Source: Symbiodinium natans
Taxonomy: Eukaryota > Sar > Dinophyceae > Suessiales > Symbiodiniaceae
NCBI GenBank assembly: GCA_905221605.1
Contig: CAJNDS010002369.1
Span: 186,001-250,000 of the forward strand
Length of the DNA stretch: 64,000 bases
Reading direction: 5' to 3'
In this document: piece after piece, positions 22,323-33,500 of the stretch
Layout: every line of letters begins with the position of its first letter
How positions within the stretch are numbered: position 1 is the stretch's first letter
The notes under the pieces: model-generated
Seen by the model: the letters and a program-made list of their open reading frames with translations, nothing else
What the model was told of the DNA's origin: nothing
Databases searched by the model: none
Position numbers and translations under genes: made by a program

Positions 22323-22661
22323 TTCCCAAAACGAGGGTTTACGGGCGTGAGGGGTCTCTCTGATACCCCCAAATGTCGTAGATTTCCGGTGAACCTTTTA
22401 GGCGTGCGGTTGGGGTGCTCCTGCACCATCTGCTTGCTTTACTGTGCCGACTGCATTGAGGGCGATGCGCCGTCTGAAAGAGTTCGGGGGGCCGGGGCAG
22501 GCTCCTTCTGAGTTCATGGTTTGTTTTAGGGTTTTGGAGGTTCAGGCTTTAGGGCTCAGGGCCTTGGGCTTGAGGTTCAGGGTAACCCAACCCTTACAGT
22601 GCCACCCGTGACCTCTCCAATGCAACCCTAGATACGCCGAACCCGCAACCTAGCCCCAAAA

Positions 22662-22748
22662 GGCCAGTTCTCTAAATTATGGTCCCTTCTGGGGTTATTC
22701 TTACAAGGCGGCCCCTAAACTTGAGGATCATAATTTTGAGAAATGGAC
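22662..22748. mobile_element. family E element
   Basis: GGCCAGTTCTCTAAATTATGG end with GGTCCCTTCTGGGGTTATTC and GGCGGCCCCT, then an inverted end ATAATTTTGAGAAATGGAC. The pair copy is at 28593-28703. Confidence 0.55.
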
Positions 22749-22769
22749 GAATAAACCCAAACCCCAAAA

Positions 22770-23650
22770 CGCAATTCTTCCCAGGGCCCCGGCCATTGCG
22801 TTCGAGATCCCGAAGACCAAGGGCTTTCGCCAGCCCACTCGGCCCTCCCAGCCTCAAGTTTCGGTGGTGAGTTTTGGGTGTGGATTGAGCTATGTTTTGG
22901 GTCATAGAGTTGTAGGCCTTTACGGTTCCAGGCTGTAGGGTTCGGGGGGTAGGGTGTCCCTTGAATGCCCATGGGGTCAGGAACTTCGACACCCCTTATG
23001 TTCCAGCGTGGGTGCTTTACAGCCTGCAGGCTCTTTAAGGACTTTTGGGGGGCGCTTTCTCCACAACGTCGTGGGCGCCAGGGGGGGGGGGGGGTCCACA
23101 GCGACCGCACTTTTTTGCGCTGCTGTCGTCATGGGAAGGTGCAGTCTCCGTCGTCTTCCTATGTGTTTGCTGGCGCTTGGCAACGAAGGAATCAGGGAAC
23201 TAGGTACCTCAGGCTTCCGGGTTCAGGGGTCCACACAAAGGGGTATGCGGACATTTCCCAAAATAAGGGGTACTAGTACTCCTAAAATAGCCCCGGTACA
23301 TCATAATCCCTTTTGATGAATAAGACCACCCCCAAACAAAAGGGCGGGCACCCCTACAAAAAAACCCTTGCACGGCGCCTAGCTCCCCAGTTCTCTACAA
23401 AGAGCCAGCCGGAGCTACTGCCTTGCGCGTTCCCGAGCAGCTGAGGGTCCCTCAAGAGGCCGGAGTGTTGGTCCTTCCGAGGGTGGCCCCCTCCTTGTCT
23501 CCAAGTTCCGTATCGGTGAGGGGCAGGAGGACCTTCTTGAGCCTTCTTGAAGCAGCTGGCGCGAGGAAGGAGTGCCTCTACTGCTCCTTCTTCTCCGTCT
23601 CGCTCCCGCCTGGTCGGGCTTGGGGGACGAACTTCCCTAGCTCTGCAAAC
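22770..23650 (-). CDS. exon islands downstream of the LspA-like gene
   Basis: About 23650-23365: GEEGAVEALLPRASCFKKA, GTWRQGGGHPRKDQHSGLL, SSSGWLFVENWGARRRA. 23195-23090: FVAKRQQTHRKTTETAPSH. 23065-22965: QKSLKSLQAVKHPRWNIRG. 22866-22770: GPSGLAKALGLRDLERNG. Hydrophilic; a new gene beginning after the LspA stop at 23757 is likely. Plus-strand frames at 23423-23752 are also open. Confidence 0.45.
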
Positions 23651-23756
23651 CCTACTGGCAGGGTTCAACGGATCTCCCCCTGGAAAAACAGAGTTCAGCC
23701 CTCGGGAATCGGGTGCATTTGGGGGGGGGCAAAACCAAATCTTATAGGGTGAGGTT

Positions 23757-26515
23757 TCATATACTGTGGAAACTCGGACTGCCTGGTCCCGGGTCAGCCG
23801 CCGCAGTGCCGGGATCTTCACCGAACTCGCCTTGCCACATGGCCACGAACCTCCCGTGATGCTCAGGGGTTTTGGGGCTTATACGGTGTTCCCTAGACCC
23901 GGTCATAGAACCCCTAGTCTCTCTATTGACATCTGTGTCACAGCAGTTAATCCTTCGGCAAAGCAGCAGGAGAATCACTGCAATGTCGATGTAGAGGTCT
24001 GACAGGTTCCAGAAGAAAGACGTTCGAAGGATGCCACTGATGGACAGCAACCAGTAATCAATGACCTGAAGGGCACGCAAGTGCCGTATTCTGAGAAGGG
24101 GGTTTAGGGTTTAGGGCTAAGAGTTTACGTGTTCTAAGCATCAGTCTGTCCATTAATTATCTCTCTTGCTACCTCATCACGGCAGCATGCCTCAACATGA
24201 AGTAAGGCGTCGGGTGTTGCTCAATACCAGGGAGGAGACCCACGTTGCCGTGGAACAGCTCAAGGCGTTGGGGTTTAACCCTAAACCCCAAGGCCCTAAA
24301 CCCCAAACCGAGGGCTTTTGGGGAGATTTTTTGGCCGAAACAGGAACATCGCCAAGCTGCTCCCCCTACGGAAACACGGTCCACAACGTTGCCAAGCCCA
24401 CCAGCCAGCAGGAAGGTCAGACCCACCCGCGACGTCCTGCTCCATTAGCCTAAATGATGCTTGGCTGCCCAGGAGCCTAGGATTAAACGGGTGGCCTTTT
24501 TTGCTTAGAAGGGGTTTATAAGGGAACCTAACACTCAACAAAAACGGGAATCAGGGCACTACTTGGCATCCTAGAATGACCACAATCACATCCCCTTGTC
24601 ATGCCTACGGGTTCAGTATGTAGCCACCTGTGCCTCTATGTTACACATACGTTTTTGTCCGGATTTGTCTGCTGCCCCTGTAGTGGGGCTTGTATCTAGG
24701 CTTGTGGTACGTACGGGCACGCTAAGGCAGATCCACGGCCTGACGATCGTGTGAACTCCAAAGGAATCCTAAACCCCAAAAACCCAAAGCCCTAAACCCC
24801 AAACCCCCTAATTGAACCCTAAACGCCCGCAACCCTAAGCCCCTGAACCCTGAACCCGAAACCCGTCAACTTCAAGTGTAAGTGAGAGCTTTGAGCGACG
24901 TGAATAACGCCCTGTAACCCCCAAATCCCCCAAACAAAACAACCCTGAAAGACAGAAGAAGTAAGGTTTAGATTTTACACTTTGTTTTTAGGCTAAGGTT
25001 TAGAAGCCTGAGGCCAAAAGCCCTGACTGGCCATGGCGAAAATCAGGAACCCCCAATTTAGACCCCCAAATAGCAGGATTTCCTGATAATAAAGGACCCT
25101 ATTTTCGGAACCCCCCCCCCCCCATTGGCCTGGACCCTAAACCCTAAACCCCCTAACCCCAAGAAGGTACCCCTATTTCGGAAACCCCCAACATCCGGCC
25201 TCAAGGTCACCTTTTGGGAGGCCCAGGCCATGAAGCTAGCACTGGTCAACGCCCCCAGCGTCACTAGGATCTTGGATCCCAGGGGGCCTGAGCGGAGCCC
25301 AATCTAAATCGGCACAGGGGGTTTAGGGTCTAGGGCTTGGGGTTTAGGATTTCGGAGGGCTTGGAAGCTCAGGTGTGGAGTTCAAGTTGTCTTTTGGAGC
25401 TTTTGGCGCAGAACATCATCTCTGGTTGCAAAGAATTGTCCTGCTCCGGAATGATGGCCAGTAGAAAACATCAATAGACTTGTACAGACTCTTTGAAAGC
25501 GCGCATGACCAGGCACAAGGTGTCCAGAAATCGATGAAGCGGATCATGTGCAGTAGGGCATCTCGCTTGGACTCTCTCTCTCTCTCTCTGACAAAGAATT
25601 CCCAGTAATCATGGCCGTCGATTTAATCCAGGACATGCAATAGAATAGTGTAGAACCTTGCCAGGTCAAAATGTTACCCGCTACGCACATGCATAGGACG
25701 CAGGTGCTATTTGTCAGCACACGTTGCATCATTTGTAGGGAGATCCTGGCTGTTGCACGCACCATCACACGCACGTCATACCTGCCCTCTGTCACAGCTC
25801 CCTGAGGGTTTACAAGCAAAGTAGATGACCAAAAGTGGCTCTGCTACACGGCGTCCTTGCTGTGTTTTGTCTTGAAATCGGCTCTGTTAACAAAACTTAG
25901 GCAGGTATCCTCAAAACTGCAGACGAGATGGCTGGAGAAGCTTGTGCTTTGCCAGAAGCTTATGAACGAGCATATCTAGTTTACCATAGTAGATGAACAT
26001 CATGCTTTACTTGGCTGATTTTCAAAAAGACCAGAACGGCTCCGAGTCTCCCTGCAAAAGCCCGAAAAGGACCCTATCCAAAAACCATAGGGGTCTCTAT
26101 AGGGGTCTATCGACGCCTATCATAGGGGGCTACTTAGCAGACCTATTTTCATAACACCACCCCCCACACTGTAGCCTCCGGGCCCACAAGGTGTCTATTA
26201 TAGGGGGCCTTCATAACTAGAATAGGGTGTTGAGGATACTTATGGTATAGTAATATAGGGACGATAAGGGAATGCTTTTAGAATATATTCCGACCCCTAC
26301 AGGGTGGGGCCCCCTAGTTATAAGTAGAGTTATAAGGGCCCTAAATTGGGTTATAAGGACCCTAAGTTAGGTTATAAGTCCCTTAACTACAGTTAGTATA
26401 GTAAGGGGGCCCCACCCTGTAGAGCACCCAGCCCAGGCAGCCTAAAGCTGCTTGGAGGGATGGGAACCAGAATCCCACTGCCGAGCCCTCGTTGAGATGG
26501 AAGCCCCAATCGATC
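23757..26515 (-). CDS. lipoprotein signal peptidase (LspA/SPase II)-like, 5' end not found
   Basis: LspA is a membrane aspartyl protease that removes signal peptides from lipoproteins in bacteria (known). Exons inferred on minus: 26515-26428 (HLNEGSAVGFWF, matching the N-x-G-x-A-F box), 25270-25211 (membrane segment ILVTLGALTSASFMAW), 24436-24370 (LLAGGLGNVVDRVS, matching GGA-x-GN-xx-DR), 24258-24244 (LFHGN, a 15-nt exon), 24065-23931 (VIDYWLLSISG then FFWNLSDLYIDIAVILLLL) and 23861-23757 (hydrophilic tail ending SFHSI, stop TGA). The two expected catalytic aspartates are in VIDY and NLSD. Phase is consistent from exon 24436 to the stop. The 25.27 to 24.44 kb junction is not resolved and the first helix with its D-xx-(S/T)K box was not identified. 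A nuclear, intron-split LspA would presumably be plastid or organelle targeted (inference). Confidence 0.68.
24466..24572. mobile_element. family A element in the LspA-like gene
   Basis: Inverted ends CCCAGGAGCCTAGGAT and TACTTGGCATCCTAG with the core TTTATAAGGGAACC. It sits just upstream (in the minus sense) of the LspA exon at 24436, so it is intronic. Confidence 0.6.
24600..24770 (-). CDS. uncertain islands inside the LspA-like gene
   Basis: Minus readings VHTIVRPWICLSVP (ending near GTACGT) and SLDTSPTTGAADKSGQKR are open. They fall between two LspA exons and do not match the family, so they may be intronic chance frames. Confidence 0.2.
25040..25192. mobile_element. family C element with inserted telomere-like array
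   Basis: GGAACCCCCAATTTAGACCC, CCCAAATAGCAGGAT and GGTACCCCTATTTCGG modules, split by poly-C and CCCTAAACCCTAAA. Lies in an intron of the LspA-like gene. Confidence 0.58.
25600..26062 (-). CDS. open islands within the LspA-like span
   Basis: 26062-26010: RLGAVLVFLKIS, ending at donor GTAAAG. 25980-25850: WQSTSFSSHLVCSFEDTCL. 25810-25600: a 70-codon open stretch with GAVTEGRYDVRVMVRATAR and CVLCMCVAGNILTW. No TTTAGGG arrays occur here. They lie between LspA exons 1 and 2; whether they are extra exons, another gene or chance is unresolved. Confidence 0.3.
26190..26313. mobile_element. family D element
   Basis: TATTATAGGGGGCCTTCATA, TAGTAATATAGGGACGATAA and TATATTCCGACCCCTAC, in the same order as the other copies. 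Lies in the LspA-like gene. Confidence 0.55.
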
Positions 26516-26709
26516 CTGGTTGCGCAAGGCTAAACCCTAAAACCCTAAAGCCCTAAAACCCTAAAACCCTAAAACCCTAAAACCCCAAAACCCTAAAACC
26601 CCAAAACCCTAAAACCCTAAAACCCCAAAACCCTAAAACCCTAAATCCCTAAAACCCTAAACCCTAAAACCCTCGAACCCTAAAACCCTCGTAGGGGGCT
26701 CAAGGGCCA

Positions 26710-27420
26710 GGATTAAGGATTCCGGGGCATGCTAGGAGACTGGAGGATGCTCCTCTGCAGCTCGCGGGCCTGGGGCTTGGGAGGTTTGAGGGGCTTCGAA
26801 TGCTTGGGATGTTCCCCCTTCTACTAGCAGTCCTGAATCTAGGATTTAGGGTTTAGGGTTTAGGGTTTAGGTTTAGGGATTATGGTACCCCCCCCCCCCC
26901 CCCCCCAAGGCTCAAGGCTCACTGCAATTCCGGGTTTGAAGCTTCTGCCTCGGAAAGCCGGGCAAGGCAAACACTACCCTGATCCTAACGCCGAAACCCG
27001 AAGTCCCTGAACCCCCCAAACGCCTAAACCCCCAAAACCCCTAATTACCCAAACCCCTAAACCCCAATATCCCAAAACCCCTAAACCCTCCAGTCAGGGC
27101 GCTTGAGTCGGCTGCCTGCCAATGTAAGGTCTAACAGGGAACCTCCAAGCGCGTCCGCTTGGTAGCAGTTCACCTTCAGGAGGGCCTCAAGGCATCGTCA
27201 TCTCTGTATCATGCAGGGTTTAGGGTTTAGGGTTGAGGGTTTAGGGGCACTGAAGCCTAGCAGAGCTGCAACGAGGTCAGGAACGCAAGTTGGCACTACG
27301 GCGAGTCCAAAATGAGTTCAGCATGATGAACGCTACGACAGATATCCTCAACCCTACACTGTGTAAGATGGTGAGGTATGATTTCTATTCCTAGTACTGC
27401 GGACTCGAGGTCGTGAATCA
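26710..27420 (-). CDS. exon islands upstream of LspA boxes
   Basis: 27420-27280: two frames open, one giving VVAFIMLNSFWTRRSANL, the other LESAVLGIEIIPHHLTQC. 27205-27090: EALLKVNCYQADALGGSLL followed by DLTLAGSRLKRPDW. 26988-26924: GSVCLARLSEAEASNPELQ, ending at donor GTGAGC. 26795-26710: QARELQRSILQSPSMPRNP. They may be 5' exons of the LspA-like gene, but the expected D-xx-(S/T)K box is not seen. Confidence 0.42.
26806..26840. mobile_element. family B half element cut by telomere-like array
   Basis: Only the left arm TTGGGATGTTCCCCCTTCTA with AGCAGTCCTGAAT remains, followed at once by TTTAGGG repeats and poly-C. No right arm was found nearby. Confidence 0.6.
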
Positions 27421-27491
27421 TATGAAGGTGAAGCAGCTTAGATTTGTACTATAAGCACCTTCCAAGCAACACGTACGCTCACCAAAAAATG

Positions 27492-27529
<38 letters not shown>

Positions 27530-27584
27530 ATTATAGTTACAAAGAACCCTATAGACACTCAACAAGAACTGTAATATCAACCCT

Positions 27585-28350
27585 GTTCCATGTAAGCGCA
27601 TCATCATGGTAGCAGTGTGCATTGAAGCTGTTTTGCATCGCCCTGGATCCTCGGGAAGGCCCAGGGCAGTGACAGCCACCAGCCAGCGCCACATCTTGGG
27701 GTTCTAGGGGGCCCCCAATTTCGAGCCCCAAATAGTAGGATTCCCTTGCAAGAAGGACCCCCAATAAGGTAAGGGGAAATTTAGGACCCCCCCCCATTTT
27801 GCACCGCACTTTGTTTGTTGTGATCCGGGTGCCAACTAGAGGATGTCGGTGAAGGGTTTAGGTTGAAGACTTTTGCTGGGAAGCATAGAATGTAGGGTCA
27901 GGTGCCAACTTTGCTGCCGCGTAATTAGTCAGGTGCAAGCTTTGCTGCTGTGTTGTCTGGAGAGCACCATCACGACTGTACCGAAGCCCACGCCCAAAGA
28001 AGCCAGATGCTGCAGAAGGTCTGGGCTGCAAATTGGCAGGGCTACACCGCCTAAAGCCCGTGAATAGATGTAGGTTCAGAGTTGAGGGTATGCACTTGCC
28101 TGCATTGCTGGGAGCAATCTGGACCATGAAAGGTGGGAAGGTTTCTCCTTCATCTAGGCCTGCACCACGAGACATGTGGGGGTTTCCGAAATTGGGGGAA
28201 GGTTATTGGATCCTACTATTTGGGGGTCAAAACCCCAAACCCTAAACCCTAAACCCGAAACCCCCCGAGAGGCAGGTCGCTGCCCCCATGTCCACTTCTG
28301 GGCTAGGCAAGGTGCATCCTCCTCCTTCCACAGAACACATCGCAGGTGCA
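27585..28350 (-). CDS. exon islands, unknown protein
   Basis: 28350-28262: LRCVLWKEEDAPCLAQKW. 28160-27870: a 95-codon open stretch with FPPFMVQIAPSNAGKCIPS, GRGLRYSRDGALQTTQQQ and LTNYAAAKLAPDPTFYAS. 27700-27585: MWRWLVAVTALGLPEDPG, which could be a signal peptide start, overlapped by a second open frame. No family recognised. Confidence 0.48.
27695..27800. mobile_element. family C element
   Basis: Shares GGGGCCCCCAATTTCGAGCC, CCAAATAGTAGGATTCCCTT and CCCCAATAAGG modules with the other copies. Ends in poly-C. Confidence 0.55.
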
Positions 28351-28592
28351 CGGAAAGGAAGGCTATTCATGGAAGGTTCGCGCAGAACCGATAAACCCTA
28401 AACAAATATGGACTACAGACCAGGGCTTAGGGTTTAGGGTTTAGGGTTTAGGGTTTAGGGTTTAGGGGTTTAGGGTTTAGGGTTTAGGGTTTAGGGTTTA
28501 GGGTTTAGGGCTTAGGGCTTAGGGTTTAGGGTTGAGGGTTTAGGGTTTCGGGTTTAGGGTTCAGGGTTTAGGGCTTAGGGTTTACACTAGCC

Positions 28593-28703
28593 CTAAATGG
28601 TCACTTCTCTAAAATATGGTCCCTTTTGGGGTCCGTATTGTATGGCGGCCCCTCTTATTTAGGGTACCCCAAAAAGTGAACCTAGTTGAGAGAACTGACC
28701 ATA
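28593..28703. mobile_element. family E element
   Basis: GGTCACTTCTCTAAAATATG end, GGTCCCTTTTGGGGTCCGTA and GGCGGCCCCT, then the inverted end TTGAGAGAACTGACCATATG. Confidence 0.58.
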
Positions 28704-28739
28704 TGGACAATAGGGTTTAGGGTTCATAGGGCTAAAATA

Positions 28740-29362
28740 AACCTGGAAACCGCGTGAACAGGCGGTTGGCATTCGCCTCCTGACAGGGAATGCGAACCAG
28801 CCACAGACAATGGTAGAATCTGCGCAATCTACATGCGTACCTGGTACGGGATGCCACAAAACATGCCTCGACTTTTTGCGCCGGCTTCTGCTGGTATGCT
28901 TCGCTCATGCTGCACTCAGTCCCACCTTGAGCACCCAGAATCCGAAAAGTGCTTATGTCATAAGAACCGACAAACAAGGTAGGTTTTTGGGTTCTTGAGG
29001 CAACTGAAGAATATGGAGATCGCGAACTCCCGGTATCGCGCAAGGAAGAAGGCCGACCACATGATCTCGGCTGATTCAGCTTCGCCTTCGAGAACGATTG
29101 TTTCAAGCAGAACTGAAGCCCTGTTGGGGCAAGATGCAGAACACAGTCGAGACAAGGGTATTACCCTGAACTCTGAAGCCTAAACCCTACAACCTCTGAA
29201 CCTAGTCGTAAGCCATATGCCTTATGGCAATCTCCTGGAGTTCCGCAGTTCCGCTTTCAGGATTTGAAATGACAGCGCCAAAGCGGGAGCAACCTGGTGA
29301 TGACCAGGTTCGGAAAACCGCCCTCGCAAAAGATCCGAGACCATGGCGCAAGAGAAACAAAC
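28740..29362 (-). CDS. large exon pair plus small exon
   Basis: 29155-29000: SVLLETIVLEGEAESAEIM followed by SAFFLARYREFAISIFF. 28960-28740 in another frame: TLFVGSYDISTFRILGAQG, CRLRRFYHCLWLVRIPCQE. The frame change implies an intron near 28975. 29362-29202, opening at an element-supplied AG, is open in two frames and may end at a stop near 29205 (IAIRHMAYD). Confidence 0.5.
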
Positions 29363-29466
29363 ACCTAGACTCGAGAGCAACCTGGGAATGGAAAGGGTGC
29401 CCTTTTCTGTTCAGGGAACCTGAACCCCTAAAAAAAGGGAATAAGGGGGCTACTCCAAGTCCTAAG
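29363..29466. mobile_element. family A element
   Basis: CTAGACTCGAGAGCAACCTG end and TACTCCAAGTCCTAAG end, with the core GGGTGCCCTTTTCTG. On minus its terminal CTAG precedes the open island at 29362. Confidence 0.6.
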
Positions 29467-29547
29467 ACACCTATATCACGACTGCCAGCGCATCCTGAAC
29501 CCCACTGAAGCATACCGGTCCCTAGGTATGTCCATCGGTGGCTATAT

Positions 29548-30402
29548 GAACGTTAGCCGAAGGGCCATGTGCTCGGGGTCAATTCGGCAGTTCAGTGACA
29601 TCCGCAGTTTAGCGGAGCCCGTGTCACCAGACATCAGAGTATCAGTGACACGCAACCTAGACGGCTGGAGGTCTTCAAGTTCCAGTGGCTTATCCAGACC
29701 CGGGAGGAATCTAGGAATAATAAGGGCACCCTTTATGGCTTGAAGGGGATTCTAAGGGAACCCCAACCCCTAAAACAAGGAAAAAAGCCTACTCCCGGTC
29801 CCAGCTATTGTTTCGATTGCAAGAATCTGAAACTCAAGAAATTGAAGCCAGGAACTGCCGCCTCCGGACTTTCAGATCTGAAGTCCACTCCAACGAAGCT
29901 GCGGAGAACACCTAAACCCTAAACCCTAAACCCTAAACCCTAAACCCTAAACCCTAAACCCTAAACCCTAAACCCTAAACCCTAAACCCTAAACCCTAAA
30001 CCCTAAACCCTAACCCTAAACCCTAAAGGCCCCAAATACTAAATATATGGGCTCAGGAGATAAAGGTGGCGCAGGGTCTCAGGGCTCTAACATGCAGCTT
30101 CCTGCGAATCTTCCCGAAGGAAGCTGGAGATATAGCTAAACAGTATACTACTATTTGCTTTAGAACCCCCCCCCCTCCCAAAAAAAAACACACACGCACA
30201 CAGACAAAATGAAACAATACAATAATCCTGATATTACCCTTATATGGAAGAATGTTTTTGCTTTTAGGGGGTTCTTAAGCAATTCGTAGTGTAGTGTCCG
30301 GACTACTCCGCATTGGGCCCATGGCCCGAAAATGGTCTACGAACCACCTCCACTCCAGAGCAACAGCAGGCTGATGCAAACACGTGATTCGAACACGGTC
30401 AA
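29548..30402 (-). CDS. exon islands, unknown protein
   Basis: 30402-30270: CLHQPAVALEWRWFVDHFR. 30115-30058: GKIRRKLHVRALRPCATF. 29910-29816: FVGVDFRSESPEAAVPGFN. 29702-29548: LDKPLELEDLQPSRLRVTD, MSGDTGSAKLRMSLNCRID. The last begins directly at the end of a family A element (29698-29806). Confidence 0.5.
29698..29806. mobile_element. family A element
   Basis: Ends CAGACCCGGGAGGAATCTAG and CTACTCCCGGTCCCAG (inverted), core AATAAGGGCACCCTTTATGG. Adjoins the open island ending at 29702. Confidence 0.62.
29911..30020 (+). repeat. perfect CCCTAAA array, about 16 copies
   Basis: Uninterrupted heptamers with one CCCTAA variant near the end. Among the longest pure arrays. It lies directly upstream (minus sense) of an exon island at 29816-29910. 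Confidence 0.9.
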
Positions 30403-30541
30403 ACCCTAAACCCTAAACCCTCAACCCTAAACCCCTAAACCCTAAACTCCTAAACCCTAAACCCTCAACCCTAGTACAAGTACCCATGTCTACTCAACCC
30501 CAAGGCCCAACTTGCACAGGTCTCGAGGAGCCTCGGGCTCA

Positions 30542-33500
30542 TCAGGTCCACAAGTTGGCAAGGAAGCCGAAGGACCCCGCTGCAAAGTAGTAGCTGAGCT
30601 TCTGCACGTTTGAAGCTGTGATACCTCGAGTGGATGTAGGCTCCTAAAGGTTTGGCAGGGTTTTGGGCTTATATAGTAGTCCCCCCCCCCCACTTTCATA
30701 ACATGTCATGTAAGGCTTCCGATGCATTCATATGCCTTCCGACGGAACAAATCAACGCATTGGGGTTTAGGGTCTAGAGTCCAGGAGTTTGCTTCCCACG
30801 CTTGCCTAAAAATCCCCTCATCCCCTCCCCAGAAACACCCCCAGCCCTCCAGCCCTCCTTGAATTTCGGAATAAACCCTCCCCGACACATGGCGCGGCCC
30901 TACACCCCTCGCCCTTCTAAGGGGTCCCTGGCAACCCCTCTTTGAGAATTTTCTGGAGGTTCACAGGGTGCTAAGGACCCTAAACCCAAAACCCAAAACC
31001 CAGAACCCAAAACCCAAAACCCAAAACCCAAAACCTAAACCCTAAAGTCTAAGACATGGCAGTCGAAGCTTGGGTGAAGCCTTCCTCCACATCGTCATGG
31101 AATCGCCAGAACAAGAAGTGCAAGTTGTAGGGTTTAGGGTGTAGGGTAGTTTAGGGTTTAGGGTTTAGGGCTTAGGGTTTTCACAAGGGTTTAGGGTTTA
31201 GGGCTTAGGGTTTTCACCAGGGTTTAGGGTTTAGGGTTTAGGGTTTAGGGGTACTTGGAGACATCTGGGCTGATCTCCTTGTCAGGGAATGGAGTACTTT
31301 GCCCGTCAAGCAAGGCCAAGGCAGTCGACGTGTGTTTACAATCAACCCACCCTAAACCCTACGTAACCCTAACCCCTAACCCCTAACCCCTAACCCCTAA
31401 CCCCTAACCCCTAACCCCTAACCCCTAACCCCTAACCCCTAACCCCTACCCCGAACCCCTAAACCCTAAATCCTAAACCCTAAACCCTAACACCCAAAAC
31501 CCAAAACCCTACAAACCCTAAACCAAACAAACCCTAAACCAAGCAAACCCTAAACCCTACAAACCCTAAACCAAGCAAACCCTAAACCAACCAAACCCTA
31601 AACCAAGCAAACCCTAAACCAAACAAACCCTAAACCAAACAAAGCCCGGGCCTAAACCAAACAAACCCTAAACCAAACAAACCCTAAACCAAACAAAGCC
31701 CGGGCCTAAACCAAACAAACCCTAAACCAAACAAACCCTAAACCAAACAAAGCCCGGGCCTAAACCAAACAAACCCTAAACCAAACAAACCCTAAACCAA
31801 ACAAAGCCCGGGCCTAAACCAAACAAACCCTAAACCAAACAAACCCTAAACCAAACAAACCCCAAACCCCAAACCAAACAAACCCAAAACCAAACAAACC
31901 CTAAACCAAACAAACCCCAAACCCCAAACCAAACAAACCCAAAACCAAACAAACCCTAAACCAAACAAACCCCAAACCCCAAACCAAACAAACCCAAAAC
32001 CAAACAAACCCTAAACCAAACAAACCCCAAACCCCAAACCAAACAAACCCAAAACCAAACAAACCCTAAACCAAACAAACCCCAAACCCCAAACCAAACA
32101 AACCCAAAACCAAACAAACCCTAAACCAAAAAAAACCCAAACCCCAAACCAAACAAACCCCAAACCAAACAAACCCAAAACCAAACAAACCCTAAACCAA
32201 AAAAACCCACCTCCTCAACTTTAGGATTGCTACCTTGGACCCTTAAGGCTGTACCCTTGGGTTTTGGGGTCCCTTGAGGCAATAGCAGGGCCACATTAGG
32301 AGTATATATATTTATATATATATGGTAATATATATATATATATATATATATGGGGAACCAACCTGCGGGGTCGTGGGGGGTGCTCTCCAAGATGCGAATC
32401 CCCCGCGCGTAGAACCCTGCCCGGCTGTGCAGGATGTACTGGACCACATATTGTCGCGATTCATCGAGAACTGCGCGGTCATCAAAGGACCAGGAATTGA
32501 CTAAGGGCACCAGTCGATCGACCTTTTCAGTGACTGCCGCGGCGCTCGACAGGACGTAGAGGAAGAGGAGTACAGGAGAGTACACCCACCCCATCCACAT
32601 CAGGACATCCATCACGGACTCTCTCTCCTCAGACAAAGTCAGCGAGACGACCTGGTACGCAAACATGATCATGGTGGCCACACAGGAGGACGCCAACAGC
32701 ATCAGAAAGTCACTGAGTTTGCAGGAGACTTGTCGAAGAGTGGCTTGGACCACATTCCAGCTCATCACCGCTGCCTCCATGTCACCTCAGGACTATCCGA
32801 CAATCGAGCTGAGGGGCTTCTCTATTCTTCACCCGATGTTGGAAGCAGATACTTAGGACCTGAGTTAGGCCAGGCACCTGTGCTAAAACAGTTCACGGCA
32901 AAGCTGTCCACTGCCAGCTCCAACCCTGCAGTTATGTGGAACACGCAGTAGCAAGCGGAGCAGTAGCACAGAGACATGCCCGTGAAGACCACGAGCTTTG
33001 TGACATCGAATGCATTCACCTGCGGTGCACTTCATCAGTACTAGGGCTTCTGCCTACACACAACTTCCTCACGAGTCTGGCACCATGGATTCCAACAAAC
33101 AAGCCTCCTCCATCTTCCCATAAACTGGCTGTGAAGTCAAGAACCTGACGTGTTCGGAACTCCGCTTCTTTGCATTTGGTACCCTGCATAATGTTTTACA
33201 GGGCATAAAGAGGGGATGGTCCCGCATTCCCTCATTCCCTATGCTTCTAAACTTGCTATTCCCTAGAAACCCTAAACCCTAAACAGTAATGATCAGCAAG
33301 TCTGTTCAGGGCGCAAACCCGTAAAACCCTACCCCTGAGAGGCTCAGGCTCCAGGTTCGCGAAGGCTAGGTTCCCTTGTTTGGCCCCGAAGGGGTTTAGG
33401 GTTCACAACAAGGCAAACGGGCACTCACCAATGTTGATGGGTGCGCTGTCTCTAGACTCGGCAACGTGCAGCGTACATGCTCCGAACAGCTACCAGTCTA

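Noticed and set aside
22954-23316. Plus-strand frames of 100-120 codons
   Set aside because: Overlap minus islands with better composition and cross a poly-G tract. Kept as unlikely.
24320-24380. Continuation of the LspA exon past DRVS (GGAAWRCSCFGQ)
   Set aside because: Leaves the family alignment. Stopping at GTAGGG and splicing to LFHGN restores it.
31365-32215. CRISPR-like regular repeat
   Set aside because: Direct satellite with no unique spacers. The spacing comes from higher-order units.
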